From NCBI GenBank assembly GCA_905181835.1, contig CAJIZF010000004.1, positions 62,001 through 126,000 of the forward strand: a stretch of DNA of 64,000 nucleotides, given 5' to 3'. The stretch is from an uncultured Flavobacteriaceae bacterium. GTDB taxonomy: Bacteria; Bacteroidota; Bacteroidia; Flavobacteriales; Flavobacteriaceae. Below are positions 44,444-54,842 of the stretch, piece by piece. The translations under genes and the position numbers were made by a program. Positions within the stretch are counted from its first letter, which is position 1. Each line of letters starts with the position of its first letter. The notes below the pieces were generated by a model, which was given only the letters and a program-made list of their open reading frames with translations, was not told the DNA's origin and made no database searches.

Positions 44444-44475
44444 AAAACGTCTCGACAAGTCGAGACGTTTTTTTT
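44444..44475 (-). terminator. Intrinsic terminator of ompA
   Basis: ACGTCTCGA and TCGAGACGT form a 9-bp G+C-containing stem with loop CAAG, flanked by A-runs on one side and T-runs on the other. It stops ompA transcription just before the AddB gene. Confidence 0.92.
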
Positions 44476-44494
44476 ATAAATATAATATTAAATA

Positions 44495-45877
44495 TTATTT
44501 AATATGGCTAATTTCAACTCTTCTGTTGTTAGCTCTACCTTCATTTGTTTTGTTAGAATCAAGTGGATTTTGTTCTCCATAACCAGTAGAATCCAATCTT
44601 CCGGCGTCAACTCCTTTTTCAGTAAGGTAATCTACAACTGAATTAGCTCTACTTTTTGAGAGTGTCATATTGAACCCTTCGCTACCTGTGTTATCTGTGT
44701 GGCCTTCAACTAAGAATCTAGCATTTGGATATTCTTCCATTATACCAAATATATCGTTTAATACACCAGCTGAAATAACTTTTATTGTAGACTTTCCAGT
44801 GTCAAATAAAATTGTTTTGGCGTAAGAACTCAAAGCTTTTCTTATCGCCTCTGAAACTTCTGGACAACCGTTGTTAGCAACAGTACCAGCTACATCTGGA
44901 CACTCATCTACATTATCTGGAACACTATCGCCATCTCTGTCTGGCCAAGGACATCCATTGTTTTCCTTTGGACCGGCAACTGTAGGACATTCGTCTTCGT
45001 TATCCGGAACACCATCACCATCTGTATCTGGACACCCATTATATTCAGCTAAACCAGCTGTATTTGGACAAGCATCTAAATGATCTGGTATACCGTCACC
45101 ATCAGTATCTGGGCATCCGTTAAATTCAGGAAGTCCTGGAGTATTTGGACATTCATCGTTTCTATCTTCTATACCGTCACCATCTGTGTCAGGACATCCG
45201 TTAAACTCTTCTAAGCCTGGTGTTTCCGGGCATTCATCTTCGTAATCGTAAATTCCATCTCCATCAGTGTCTTTACCACCGAACTTGAATTTAAGACCAA
45301 CAGTGTGTTGAAAATGAGTAGCTCCGTAGTTGTCTTCAAATGAATGCTTATACGTTGACTGTGCCGATAATGCTAAATTTTCAGCAACCCAAAAATCAAC
45401 CCCTAAGATCCCATTTGCAGTTCCAAAGCCAACGTTGTCAACCCACGTGTAACCACCACCTACACCAAGGTATGGTGCAAACCAACAATCGTTTAATAAT
45501 TCTCTTAAACTATATTTTATTTCACCATCTACCCCTATATATGATAAATCGTTAACTTTTTCATCACCTAGTCTAGATATCTTGTTGAAAGAACCAGCCA
45601 TCGCAAATGTAAATCCGTTGTCTAGATATTTTCCAATTTTTATCTCAGAAAGTGTAGGGATCATGTTCCAATGATCATTTGCGTTAAAGTATTCGGTAAA
45701 AATACCACCTTTTGTTGTCGCTGGAAATCTTCCGTCATCAGTTTTTTCAATTGGAAAAAAATCGACTGCGTTTACACCAACTTCAATTGACCAAGGATTA
45801 TTTTTATCCTGTGCACTAGACACACCTACTCCTACTATGAAGAGTATTGCTACTAAAAAAATGTTTAGATGTTTCAT
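44495..45877 (-). CDS. OmpA-family protein with thrombospondin type-3 repeats
   Basis: The protein has 460 residues: signal peptide (1-22), N-terminal outer-membrane beta barrel (~25-205), five TSP3-type Ca-binding repeats (~207-335, each DTDGDGxxDxxDxCP...), and the peptidoglycan-binding OmpA domain (~345-460, with [31 protein letters not shown] and NRRVEISH). It links the outer membrane and cell wall. It has its own consensus promoter and terminator, so it is probably highly expressed. Confidence 0.95.
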   Translation of the reverse strand: MKHLNIFLVAILFIVGVGVSSAQDKNNPWSIEVGVNAVDFFPIEKTDDGRFPATTKGGIFTEYFNANDHWNMIPTLSEIKIGKYLDNGFTFAMAGSFNKISRLGDEKVNDLSYIGVDGEIKYSLRELLNDCWFAPYLGVGGGYTWVDNVGFGTANGILGVDFWVAENLALSAQSTYKHSFEDNYGATHFQHTVGLKFKFGGKDTDGDGIYDYEDECPETPGLEEFNGCPDTDGDGIEDRNDECPNTPGLPEFNGCPDTDGDGIPDHLDACPNTAGLAEYNGCPDTDGDGVPDNEDECPTVAGPKENNGCPWPDRDGDSVPDNVDECPDVAGTVANNGCPEVSEAIRKALSSYAKTILFDTGKSTIKVISAGVLNDIFGIMEEYPNARFLVEGHTDNTGSEGFNMTLSKSRANSVVDYLTEKGVDAGRLDSTGYGEQNPLDSNKTNEGRANNRRVEISHIK

Positions 45878-45914
45878 ATTTTGAATGTTTAAATTTTTTA
45901 AGTGTTATTAAAGG

Positions 45915-45945
45915 CAAAAGTAAGTTGTTAAAATTTATTAACAAA
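45915..45945 (-). promoter_or_regulatory. Promoter of ompA
   Basis: On the minus strand TTTG (45945-45942) is followed after 19 bases by TACTTTTG (45922-45915). This is a near-ideal Bacteroidota promoter; the leader is ~30 bases. Confidence 0.75.
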
Positions 45946-46008
45946 AATAAATCTATTAAATTTTTTAGAAAATGCTTGTTTCTATTGCCAAAAAGACTCT
46001 TTTTAGAC

Positions 46009-47202
46009 TTAAATTACATTGAGTTTTTTGCCAATTTTAACAAATGCACGAATTGCTTTGTCTAAATGTTCTTTATTGTGTGATGCAGACAGCTGCACTC
46101 TAATCCTCGCCTTGCCCTTTGGAACCACAGGATAAAAAAATCCTATAACGTATATTCCTTCGTCTAAAAGTAAATTTGCCATGGTTTGAGATAACTTTGC
46201 ATCGTATAGCATAACAGGAACAATCGCTGAATCACCCTCAACAATTTCAAAACCAGCATTTTTCATGCCTTTTTTAAAATAATTTGTATTATTTTCAAGT
46301 TGATCCCTCAATTGTGTATCGTTAGAGATTAAATCAAAAACTTTGATAGATGCTCCAACTAAAGCAGGAGCAAGAGAATTAGAAAATAAATAAGGTCTAG
46401 ACCGTTGCCTTAATAGTTCTATAATTTCTTTTTTACCTGTAGTGTAGCCTCCCATTGCACCACCAAGAGCTTTTCCTAACGTACCCGTAATGATATCTAT
46501 TTTATTTAAAACTTTCTTTTCCTCTAAAGTCCCACGGCCGGTTTTTCCAATAAATCCAGTTGCATGACATTCATCAATCATAACCAACGCATCATACTTT
46601 TCAGCTAATTCACATATTTTATCTAATGGTGCTACAATCCCGTCCATAGAAAATACCCCGTCAGTAACAATTAATTTAAATCTTGCTCCATTTTTATTTG
46701 CTTCAATTAATTGCTGCTCTAAATCGTTCATATCGCTATTTTTGTAGCGATATCTTGCTGCTTTACACAGCCTTACACCATCAATAATTGATGCATGATT
46801 TAAGGAATCTGAAATTATTGCATCTTCTTTTGTGAGCAAAGGCTCAAAAACTCCACCGTTAGCATCAAAAGCAGCTGCATAAAGGATTGTGTCTTCTGTT
46901 TGATAAAAATCGGCGATTCTTTGCTCTAATGTTTTGTGGATATCTTGAGTTCCGCAAATAAATCGAACTGATGACATCCCAAAGCCATGTGAATCCATAG
47001 CATCTTTTGCTGCTTGGATTACTTCAGGATTATCTGATAAGCCTAAATAATTGTTTGAACAAAAATTTATTACTTCTTCACCTGAAGAAATCTTAATAAC
47101 CGCTCCTTGTGGTGAAGTGATAATTCTTTCTTTTTTAAAAAGACCATTGTCTTTTATCTCTTTGATTTCATTGGAAAAATGTTCTTGGATTTTACCGTAC
47201 AT
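46009..47202 (-). CDS. kbl: Glycine C-acetyltransferase (2-amino-3-ketobutyrate CoA ligase)
   Basis: The protein has 397 residues, of the alpha-oxoamine synthase family. [15 protein letters not shown] (residues ~46-60), [42 protein letters not shown] and the PLP lysine in [15 protein letters not shown]. It cleaves 2-amino-3-oxobutyrate with CoA to glycine and acetyl-CoA in threonine breakdown. No tdh is next to it. It follows the AddA-like gene by 23 bases. Confidence 0.95.
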   Translation of the reverse strand: MYGKIQEHFSNEIKEIKDNGLFKKERIITSPQGAVIKISSGEEVINFCSNNYLGLSDNPEVIQAAKDAMDSHGFGMSSVRFICGTQDIHKTLEQRIADFYQTEDTILYAAAFDANGGVFEPLLTKEDAIISDSLNHASIIDGVRLCKAARYRYKNSDMNDLEQQLIEANKNGARFKLIVTDGVFSMDGIVAPLDKICELAEKYDALVMIDECHATGFIGKTGRGTLEEKKVLNKIDIITGTLGKALGGAMGGYTTGKKEIIELLRQRSRPYLFSNSLAPALVGASIKVFDLISNDTQLRDQLENNTNYFKKGMKNAGFEIVEGDSAIVPVMLYDAKLSQTMANLLLDEGIYVIGFFYPVVPKGKARIRVQLSASHNKEHLDKAIRAFVKIGKKLNVI

Positions 47203-47225
47203 AATTATTTTTTAAAATTTCAAAA

Positions 47226-50200
47226 TTAAACCTTTTTTATCTCAATTTCTTTAGAAGAACAATAGATCAATAATTTTTCTACTATTGTATACCCCATTTC
47301 TTGTAATGCAATGTCATAATTATTAATTTGGACTTCATGTTTTTTTTGATATTTCCCCGTTTTATAATCAGTTATTGTTATTTCTCCAGCTTCATTAATA
47401 TTTAAACGATCAGGGATTAAAACAGCTCCTTTAGATGTTATTATTTTTCTTTCCACTTCCACTTTTTCTGAAGATGTAAAAAGTTGGTTTAGATCTGGAT
47501 GGTTTACAATCTGAGATAACATCTTAATCAATTCATTTTTATTTGGTAATGTTGTACTTTCTTTAATATCATCAATAACAAGCAACAAGTCTTCTTCTCG
47601 TACTATTTTTTGCATATACTGATGAACTAATGTTCCGCTGTCTAACGCCTCCTGAACATCTGTCCCCCAAAGAAAAGCATCTCTTGAGGAAATACTTAAA
47701 TCAAGATCTTGAATTAGCGATGAATGATGAGTGTGAGAAATAGTGTTTGAAAATAAATGATGGTGGTTTTCACTATTTGTTAATTTTTGCCCAAACTCAT
47801 ATATCCATTTATCATGTTCTAAAAGCATTTTTTCTTTCAAAAATTCGTAAAAATATTGGTTATATGTCTTTATAAAATCATTTTTTGTTGGAGATGGTTT
47901 TCCTGAAAAAATATACAATTGTGTCGTAGCCCTAGTAAGAGTAACATAAAGTAAATTAAGATTATCAAGTTCTAATGTTTCTTTTTGTTTTTGAGCGATT
48001 ATTTTTCCTTCTTTTCCAAATTCTTCTATTTTATTGATTCCACAATCAATTAGTGTTTCTTTGAACCCAAATTCCTTGTTGCCTAAAGGAAACCAGGTTT
48101 TATTCTCTTTCAATTTATAAATATCTAAATCTGCATAAGGAAAAATAACAACGGGAAATTCAAGTCCCTTCGATTTATGGATGGTCATCTGTTGCACCCC
48201 ATTAATTTGTTCACTAATTACTATACTTGCTTTTTCTTTTTTAATTTCCCATTCTTCTAAAAAAGTTAATTTACTTGAGTTTGGTTTTAAGCTAAAATCG
48301 AAAACCATATCCATAAATCCAACCACGTAAGCATCTGCATTTTTTTCTAAACCAAACCGTTTTAAAATATATTCGACACTATCAAAAAGTGGCTTTAGTT
48401 TTATTTCTTCAAATGAAAAATTAAACTCTTTTTTTAAATAATCAACAAAGTTAACATCCTTTATTAACGAATTAAAATAGCTGTGTTTATCAGTAAAAAC
48501 TGAAGATCGTTCGTATAAGAAATCTAGACACTTAATTTTTATTTCCTCATGACTTTGAAACAAGCTTAAATAAAGACAATGAACTAAAAAAAGAACGTTA
48601 GAGGACTGTTTTAACAGTAATGTTTCTGAAGAAATAACATTGATATTGTTTTCTTGAAGGTGAGTACTAATAATAATTCCATCGGCTTTTTTTCTAGTTA
48701 GAATACAAATATCCTTTTCAAGATAACCTTCTTTTAGTAACTCTTTAACGGTATCTAATACTCTTTTTGAGTAAATAAAATTTGCTTCTTTTTTATTTTT
48801 AAAATCTAAAAATTCAATTTTAAGATAGCCTCCTTCACTCTGCGCGCTAATTTGTTTACTGCCATTTTTGTATATATTTTGATGTATTAAACTACCCATT
48901 TTTTTGGAAACATAGGTAAAAAACTCATTATTAAAATCTACAATTTCTTTTTTAGACCTATAATTTCTAGGGAGATTGATTGTCTGTTTATCTACATAAA
49001 ATGGATTCTTGACGTTTATAAGATCCATGAATTGCTCAGGCAAACCCCCTCTCCAACGGTAAATAGATTGCTTAACGTCACCTACTAACATTAAAGTTCC
49101 TTGTTGCCCGTCGTGATATTGTTGTGTAATAGCATTTTCTATTAAAGGAATTAAATTATTCCATTGTAATAACGATGTATCTTGAAATTCATCAATAAAA
49201 AAATGACGATAATACTCTCCGAGCCTTTCATAAATAAATGGAGCGGGCTGGTTTTTAATTTCAGCGTTTATAATGCTATTAAAATCAGAAATTGGCAGAA
49301 TATTTTGATCTTCTTTTAAAAATTCTATTTCTTTATTTACTAAGTTGATCACTGACAAAGGAGTTAGTTTTTTTAATATTTCTAATACTAGTTGATACTG
49401 AAAGACCGAAAATTTTACTTTTGTGTAATTTTCTAATAAAAAAGGGGTTAGGGCAACAATAGTTGAAGACACATTTTCTGTTGCATTTGCTTTATATAGG
49501 GCAGTTCCATTTTGTAAATTTTCTAGTAGTTTATTGCCGTATACGTTGTAATTACCTTTTGTTAGCTTTTCAAAATGATTGGGTAAGGTCTTTCTTAAAA
49601 AATCTTCTGGTTTTAAACCCACATAAAAAATCTTCTCTAATACTTCAGAAGATCTTTTAAAAATACTTTTTTCTAAAAATGTTTTTTTGTGAAGTAATTT
49701 ATTTTTGAATTTTTTAAAATCACTTAAATTTTTAGATTTTAAAACCTCTAAATGAGTTATAGAATTTTCATTAAATATTAATTTTGCTACTTCTGCTACC
49801 TCTTTTGATATATCCCAAGATTTATCTTCATCTATTTTTTCGAGGGAGAATTGGAGAATTGTTTTTGTTATTTCTTTGTGCTCTCCAGCTTTTGAAATTA
49901 ATAATTCAACAGCCTCATTTAGTAGCTTTTCAACATCCAAACTAACCTCAAAATTTCCTGATAACTTTAAGTCTCTTGCAAAGGTTCTTATCAATCGATG
50001 ATTAAAGCTATCAATAGTTTCAACACTAAAGCTTGAGTAATTATTCAATAAATAATTTAAGACCTTTTTTGATTTTTTTTGAATAAAAACTAAATTTAGT
50101 TCTGTTTCATTTATAACTTGAAGAATCATTACCGAAGGATTCTCAATAATTGAAGAACTCGAAAAGGAAATAAGATTAGAAACAATTCTCTCTTTCATTT

Positions 50201-50360
50201 CTTTTACAGCTCTATTAGTAAAGGTAATCGCTAAAAGGTGTTTATAATAATCTTCCTTAGGTGCTTTTAGAATGATTTTTAAATATTCTTTTACCAAGGT
50301 AAAAGTTTTACCACTGCCCGCAGCTGCACTGTAGATAGAAAATGAAGGAGACTTAATCAA
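47226..50360 (-). CDS. AddA-like UvrD helicase with C-terminal nuclease
   Basis: The protein has 1044 residues. Walker A AAAGSGKTFTLV (residues ~12-23), helicase motif II FIDEFQDTSLLQWN, GDVKQSIYRWRGG, motif V TIHKSKGLEFPVVIFP, LNLLYVTLTRAT, and a C-terminal PD-(D/E)XK centre (PDRLN...ITDYKTGKYQ). It is the motor-nuclease subunit of an AddAB-type double-strand-break enzyme. Partner gene at 41716. Confidence 0.93.
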   Translation of the reverse strand: MIKSPSFSIYSAAAGSGKTFTLVKEYLKIILKAPKEDYYKHLLAITFTNRAVKEMKERIVSNLISFSSSSIIENPSVMILQVINETELNLVFIQKKSKKVLNYLLNNYSSFSVETIDSFNHRLIRTFARDLKLSGNFEVSLDVEKLLNEAVELLISKAGEHKEITKTILQFSLEKIDEDKSWDISKEVAEVAKLIFNENSITHLEVLKSKNLSDFKKFKNKLLHKKTFLEKSIFKRSSEVLEKIFYVGLKPEDFLRKTLPNHFEKLTKGNYNVYGNKLLENLQNGTALYKANATENVSSTIVALTPFLLENYTKVKFSVFQYQLVLEILKKLTPLSVINLVNKEIEFLKEDQNILPISDFNSIINAEIKNQPAPFIYERLGEYYRHFFIDEFQDTSLLQWNNLIPLIENAITQQYHDGQQGTLMLVGDVKQSIYRWRGGLPEQFMDLINVKNPFYVDKQTINLPRNYRSKKEIVDFNNEFFTYVSKKMGSLIHQNIYKNGSKQISAQSEGGYLKIEFLDFKNKKEANFIYSKRVLDTVKELLKEGYLEKDICILTRKKADGIIISTHLQENNINVISSETLLLKQSSNVLFLVHCLYLSLFQSHEEIKIKCLDFLYERSSVFTDKHSYFNSLIKDVNFVDYLKKEFNFSFEEIKLKPLFDSVEYILKRFGLEKNADAYVVGFMDMVFDFSLKPNSSKLTFLEEWEIKKEKASIVISEQINGVQQMTIHKSKGLEFPVVIFPYADLDIYKLKENKTWFPLGNKEFGFKETLIDCGINKIEEFGKEGKIIAQKQKETLELDNLNLLYVTLTRATTQLYIFSGKPSPTKNDFIKTYNQYFYEFLKEKMLLEHDKWIYEFGQKLTNSENHHHLFSNTISHTHHSSLIQDLDLSISSRDAFLWGTDVQEALDSGTLVHQYMQKIVREEDLLLVIDDIKESTTLPNKNELIKMLSQIVNHPDLNQLFTSSEKVEVERKIITSKGAVLIPDRLNINEAGEITITDYKTGKYQKKHEVQINNYDIALQEMGYTIVEKLLIYCSSKEIEIKKV

Positions 50361-50477
50361 AAATATACTTTGTGCTAATATAACTAAAATACTGTTTTTT
50401 GTTCTTAATATTAGAATAACTTATAGTGTTATAAGAATGAAATTATTTTAGTTTTTTAGATTGCGCTTTTAATTATA

Positions 50478-50485
50478 TACTTTTG
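50478..50485 (+). promoter_or_regulatory. TAnnTTTG box of the superoxide dismutase gene
   Basis: TACTTTTG, 28 bases before the ATG. Confidence 0.55.
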
Positions 50486-50513
50486 ATTTAACAAAAATTA
50501 AAAAAAACATATT

Positions 50514-51122
50514 ATGTCATACACCTTACCTAAATTACCATACGAATACAACGCATTGGAGCCTAATATTGATTCGAAAACTATGGAAATCCATCATGGA
50601 AAACACCACCAGGGATATACCAATAATCTAAATGGAGCAATTGATGGAACAGAATTAGAAGGAAAATCAATAGAAGATATATTGGAAAATCTGGATATGA
50701 ATAATGGATCTGTCAGAAATAATGGCGGAGGATATTTTAATCATAGTCTGTTTTGGGAAATAATGTCTCCAAACGGTGGTGGGTCACCGACTGGTGAATT
50801 GGCAGATGCCATCAATAATTCTTTCGAAAGTTTCGAAAATTTTAAAGACACATTTTCTACTGCTGCCAAAACACGTTTTGGATCAGGATGGGCTTGGTTG
50901 TGTGTTCATAAAGGCGGAAAACTAGAAGTTTGCTCCACCCCAAACCAAGATAATCCTTTAATGCCTGGTGTTGCGTGTAAAGGAACCCCTATTCTAGGAT
51001 TAGATGTTTGGGAGCATGCATACTACTTGAATTACCAAAATAGAAGGCCAGACTATGTAAATGCTTTCTTTAATGTGATTAACTGGGAAGAGGTTTCTAG
51101 GAGGTACAAAATGAACAAATAA
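50514..51122 (+). CDS. Fe/Mn superoxide dismutase
   Basis: The protein has 202 residues. Metal ligands His27 ([12 protein letters not shown]), His ~77 ([10 protein letters not shown]), Asp and His of [20 protein letters not shown]. The core FGSGWAWL is present. Converts superoxide to peroxide and oxygen in the cytoplasm. Fe or Mn preference is not decided from these motifs. Two terminators follow. Confidence 0.96.
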   Translation: MSYTLPKLPYEYNALEPNIDSKTMEIHHGKHHQGYTNNLNGAIDGTELEGKSIEDILENLDMNNGSVRNNGGGYFNHSLFWEIMSPNGGGSPTGELADAINNSFESFENFKDTFSTAAKTRFGSGWAWLCVHKGGKLEVCSTPNQDNPLMPGVACKGTPILGLDVWEHAYYLNYQNRRPDYVNAFFNVINWEEVSRRYKMNK

Positions 51123-51146
51123 ATATGATTTTTATATCATAAAAAA

Positions 51147-51171
51147 AGGTAAACATATGTTCACCTCTTTT
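51147..51171 (+). terminator. Terminator after superoxide dismutase
   Basis: AGGTaAAC and GTTcACCT pair around ATAT, followed by CTTTTTG. It begins ~25 bases after the stop. Confidence 0.75.
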
Positions 51172-51302
51172 TGCCCCAAATTTACCAGAACTTAACCTAC
51201 TGAGTTATGGTATTATCAAATATAATTTTTTTTTAGAAACGACTATGTTTATTTCTCTTTTAAATAAAAAACGTGTTTGATCGAAAAAGTATTACAAAAA
51301 CA

Positions 51303-51336
51303 AAAACCTGCACTTAAATGCAGGTTTTATTTTTTA
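51303..51336 (+). terminator. Second terminator in the gap before 51549
   Basis: AAAACCTGCA and TGCAGGTTTT form a 10-bp stem with loop CTTAAA, followed by ATTTTTT. No gene lies between 51123 and 51548. The 130 bases between the two terminators carry nothing I can call; an uncharacterised short transcript ending here is possible. The rest of the gap is A+T-rich with the next gene's promoter. Confidence 0.85.
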
Positions 51337-51513
51337 AAAAACTGAATTAATTCAGAAATTAAAATTTATTAGATTTAATTTGGTTAGTTAGTTGTTAACA
51401 AAATTTATCTAATATTTAATTAATAATTGTTTGTTGATTGGGTTTAACAATGATCCATCGTCTTATAAATCAAAAAAAAACAACTTAAAAACAAATTTAT
51501 AAAAAATAAATGT

Positions 51514-51521
51514 TATTTTTG
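51514..51521 (+). promoter_or_regulatory. TAnnTTTG box of the 51549 gene
   Basis: TATTTTTG, 27 bases before the TTG start. No -33 TTTG at the ideal distance. Confidence 0.5.
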
Positions 51522-51548
51522 ATACATAATTGATACACTTAAAAAAAA

Positions 51549-52811
51549 TTGATAGATTTATTAAAAAAAGAGCTGGAACTCAAGCTTGGACAGAAGATTA
51601 AAAATCGTGGTGATGCGGAATTATTAGCGCACGCGATTCAAGAAACAATAGATCATCAAATAAGCTATAATACTATTCGTAGATTTTTTGGCGTTTCAAC
51701 TAATGTTAAACCAAATAATAACACTTTAAACATTCTAGCGAAATTCATTGGGTTTAAAAATTACATTCATTTTACACAAACACATTCCTTCAGGGAAAAG
51801 AAAAACTTATCTGAAATAGTTTATAAAGCTATATACAATGAAGATAATGAAGAAATTATTTCTTTAGTAAAAAAAATAAAAAAAACTCCAGAAGATTTTG
51901 TGAGTTTCATAATACTTCTGGTTAGAGAACTGATTTACATTAAAAATTATCATATTTTAAATAACATTTTTGACTTAAAAGAAATGGAATTTAAATCTTT
52001 TTCTTACAGTGAGGTTTTATTGATTGGAAATTCAACTGGTTTACTTCTAAGAAAAAACCCAATGGATAACTATATCTTACTAAAAAATAGAAATTTTTTA
52101 CATTGTGTTTATTCAAGTTTTGTTGATTACTCGAATATTAATGGATTTTATGGAGAATGGGGCAAATTTGTTGTTAGAAACGAGGTCGATAAAGAAATGA
52201 TAATTTTTAGTAATGCAATTCTTCAATTAAGAAAATATCTTAATCAAGAAAAAATACAAAATGATTTTGGGGAGTTAGCCTGCAGCAATATGCTACACCC
52301 TATTCTTTGCAGTCGATTATTATCTCTTAGTTTTTTAAATTCTCCAGGTCAAAAAACTGATGAAATCTTAAATAAATATATAAAAAGTCATTCCAAAAAG
52401 AAACAAATTTATGTTGACTATCTCTACGAACTTTTTATAACAGCTATATATTCAAAAAATATTAGTTTGATGAAAAGTCTTATCAATATAATGAATGTCA
52501 GTAGGATATCTACTTTTACCTATCAAAAAGACCACTTAAACATGTACTATTTTATGTGTTTATTTTATAATCAATCAGTTAAAAACAAAGCAGAAATAAA
52601 AAAATATTTAAAATTAATAAATGTTAGTTTTTTTAAACCTTGTTATGAAGATTTTGCAGATTTATTATTTCAGATTTTTTGGTACCATCATGTAAAAAAT
52701 AAAACCACTAAAGAATTTCACAAAAATAAATATTTGGAATTGGCAGAGAAACTAAATTACTCCTATTTTGACGAAAAATTTTTACTAGAATATACAAGTA
52801 TTCAAAAATAG
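51549..52811 (+). CDS. Hypothetical protein with N-terminal HTH-like domain
   Basis: The protein has 420 residues with a TTG start; an in-frame TAA lies three codons upstream, so the start cannot be earlier. Residues 1-75 resemble the Bacteroidota helix-turn-helix type (KIKNRGDAELLAHAIQET, ISYNTIRRFFGV, NTLNILAKFIGFKNYIHF), suggesting DNA binding. The remaining ~340 residues are helical, Lys/Asn-rich, perhaps TPR-like, with no known signature. It is monocistronic, with promoter and preceding terminator. A regulator role is inferred. Confidence 0.7.
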   Translation: MIDLLKKELELKLGQKIKNRGDAELLAHAIQETIDHQISYNTIRRFFGVSTNVKPNNNTLNILAKFIGFKNYIHFTQTHSFREKKNLSEIVYKAIYNEDNEEIISLVKKIKKTPEDFVSFIILLVRELIYIKNYHILNNIFDLKEMEFKSFSYSEVLLIGNSTGLLLRKNPMDNYILLKNRNFLHCVYSSFVDYSNINGFYGEWGKFVVRNEVDKEMIIFSNAILQLRKYLNQEKIQNDFGELACSNMLHPILCSRLLSLSFLNSPGQKTDEILNKYIKSHSKKKQIYVDYLYELFITAIYSKNISLMKSLINIMNVSRISTFTYQKDHLNMYYFMCLFYNQSVKNKAEIKKYLKLINVSFFKPCYEDFADLLFQIFWYHHVKNKTTKEFHKNKYLELAEKLNYSYFDEKFLLEYTSIQK

Positions 52812-52890
52812 ATTATTCTTATTATTATTTGACATCAAAACTTATTATTAAAATGAATCTTAGATTGATTCTAATATGCAAAAAAAACAT

Positions 52891-54789
52891 TTAATATGCT
52901 CTTTCGGGATTTTTTTCAATGAAATTAATGAAGGCTTTGTTCACTACTCGATTTCCTCCCGGTGTTGGATAGTCTCCCGTAAAATACCAATCTCCTAGAT
53001 TCTTGGGACAAGCCTGGTGTAAATCTTCTACAGATTGAAAAATTACTTTTACCTCTGCTCTGATGGTTTTTTCACAAATAATTTCAGAAATTTTGTCAGA
53101 TATTTCCTCGTCTAAAAATGGCGCGTATAAATCTTTAACATGATTTATCTGCTCTGAATCTGGAACATTTTCCTGTGCTTTACATTTAGAGTAAATTTTG
53201 TCAATAATTGCCTCAGTACCTCTGTCCTTATGAAGTTCTAAAGCTGCCTGAAAAGCAATAAGAGCTTCTAGACGAGCCATATCAATTCCATAACAATCTG
53301 GATAACGAATTTGAGGAGCCGAGGATACTACAACTACTTTTTTTGGAGCAAGACGATCCAACATTTTGAGAATACTTTTTTTTAAGGTAGTCCCTCTAAC
53401 AATGCTATCGTCTATAATAACTAGATTATCTTCAGCTTTAATTACGCCATAAGTGACGTCATAAACATGAGCCACCAAATCGTCCCTACTGCTATCCTCG
53501 GTAATAAAAGTTCTTAGCTTTACATCTTTAATTGCAATCTTTTCGGTTCTGATTTTTAGAGATAAAATTTCTTTGAGCTTTTTATCTGTTAATCCAACTC
53601 CTTCATTTAGAATTGCAGCATTTTTTTGATTGTTTAATTCGTCTTGAGCCGCTTCAAGCATTCCATAAAAGGAAGTTTCAGCAGTATTCGGAATAAAAGA
53701 AAAAACTGTGTTTTCAGTGTCGTGTTGAATTTCTTTCAAGACTTTTGGCATTAATAATTTACCTAATTTTTTTCGTTCTTGATAAATTTCAGCATCACTC
53801 CCTCTAGAAAAATATATGCGCTCAAAAGAGCAAGCCTTTTTTTCTAAGGGCTCTAATATTTTGGAAATAGACATGTATCCGTCTTTTTTTAAAAGAAGAG
53901 CATGACCTGGGTCTAATTCATTCACCTCTTCAAAAGGCACATTGAAAACCGTCTGTATAGCAGGTCTTTCTGAGGCAACTACAACTACCTCATCATCTTT
54001 ATAATAGAATGCTGGTCTAATACCTGCCGGATCTCTAAAAACAAAGGAATCACCGTGCCCTAATAATCCAGCCATAACATAACCCCCATCCCAGCGGTTA
54101 GCAGACTTTCGTAATATTTTAGCTAAATTTAATTTTTCTATGATAAATTGGGAGGCTTCGATTTTACTTAATCCTTTTGCTTTTGCTTTCTTGTAAAGTT
54201 TTCTAACCGCATCATCTAAGAAATGACCGATTTTTTCCATAATTGTTATGGTATCAGCTTTCTCCTTTGGATGCATTCCTAGCTCTATAAGTTCATTAAA
54301 TAATTGGGTAGTATTTGTCATATTAAAATTTCCAGCAATTATCAGATTACGATGCATCCAATTATTTTGTCTCAGAAAAGGATGAACATTTTCAACACTG
54401 TTACCTCCAAAGGTTCCGTACCTTACATGGCCAAGCATCAACTCCCCTAAATAAGGAATGTGCTTTTTTTGAGCAGGTACATTCTTAATTAATTCAGGAC
54501 GATTAGTTAGCTCTGAATTGATGCGATTATTAATTTTAGAAAAAATATCTTGTATGGGCTGAGCAGAATTAGATCTAACTCTACTTATATAGCGCTCACC
54601 CGGATCTACGTTTAATTTTATGCTTGCAAAACCTGCGCCATCCTGTCCTCGATTGTGCTGTTTTTCCATCATTAAGTACATTTTATTGATTCCATAAAAT
54701 GCAGTTCCATATTTTTCTTTATAATATTCTAGAGGTTTAAGAAGTCGAACTAGTGCAATTCCACATTCGTGTTTTAAAGCATCACTCAT
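52891..54789 (-). CDS. purF: Amidophosphoribosyltransferase (long form)
   Basis: The protein has 632 residues, longer than the usual ~470-510. After a short propeptide MSDALKHE, Cys9 is the Ntn glutaminase nucleophile; GQDGAGFAS and GHVRYGTFGG follow. The phosphoribosyltransferase centre is seen in NLVIIDDSIVRGTTLKKSI. It makes phosphoribosylamine from PRPP and Gln, the first step of purine synthesis. The extra length is spread over the glutaminase half and a ~100-residue C-terminal part. The upstream PfkB kinase gene has its own terminator. Confidence 0.85.
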   Translation of the reverse strand: MSDALKHECGIALVRLLKPLEYYKEKYGTAFYGINKMYLMMEKQHNRGQDGAGFASIKLNVDPGERYISRVRSNSAQPIQDIFSKINNRINSELTNRPELIKNVPAQKKHIPYLGELMLGHVRYGTFGGNSVENVHPFLRQNNWMHRNLIIAGNFNMTNTTQLFNELIELGMHPKEKADTITIMEKIGHFLDDAVRKLYKKAKAKGLSKIEASQFIIEKLNLAKILRKSANRWDGGYVMAGLLGHGDSFVFRDPAGIRPAFYYKDDEVVVVASERPAIQTVFNVPFEEVNELDPGHALLLKKDGYMSISKILEPLEKKACSFERIYFSRGSDAEIYQERKKLGKLLMPKVLKEIQHDTENTVFSFIPNTAETSFYGMLEAAQDELNNQKNAAILNEGVGLTDKKLKEILSLKIRTEKIAIKDVKLRTFITEDSSRDDLVAHVYDVTYGVIKAEDNLVIIDDSIVRGTTLKKSILKMLDRLAPKKVVVVSSAPQIRYPDCYGIDMARLEALIAFQAALELHKDRGTEAIIDKIYSKCKAQENVPDSEQINHVKDLYAPFLDEEISDKISEIICEKTIRAEVKVIFQSVEDLHQACPKNLGDWYFTGDYPTPGGNRVVNKAFINFIEKNPERAY

Positions 54790-54810
54790 AATTAATGTTC
54801 CATAATTAAT

Positions 54811-54834
54811 AATAAAAAAACCCTTAAAAAGGGT
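54811..54834 (-). terminator. Terminator of the PfkB kinase gene
   Basis: On the minus strand ACCCTT and AAGGGT pair around TTT, followed by TTTTTTATT. It lies between the kinase stop and the purF start. Confidence 0.85.
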
Positions 54835-54842
54835 AAATCAAT

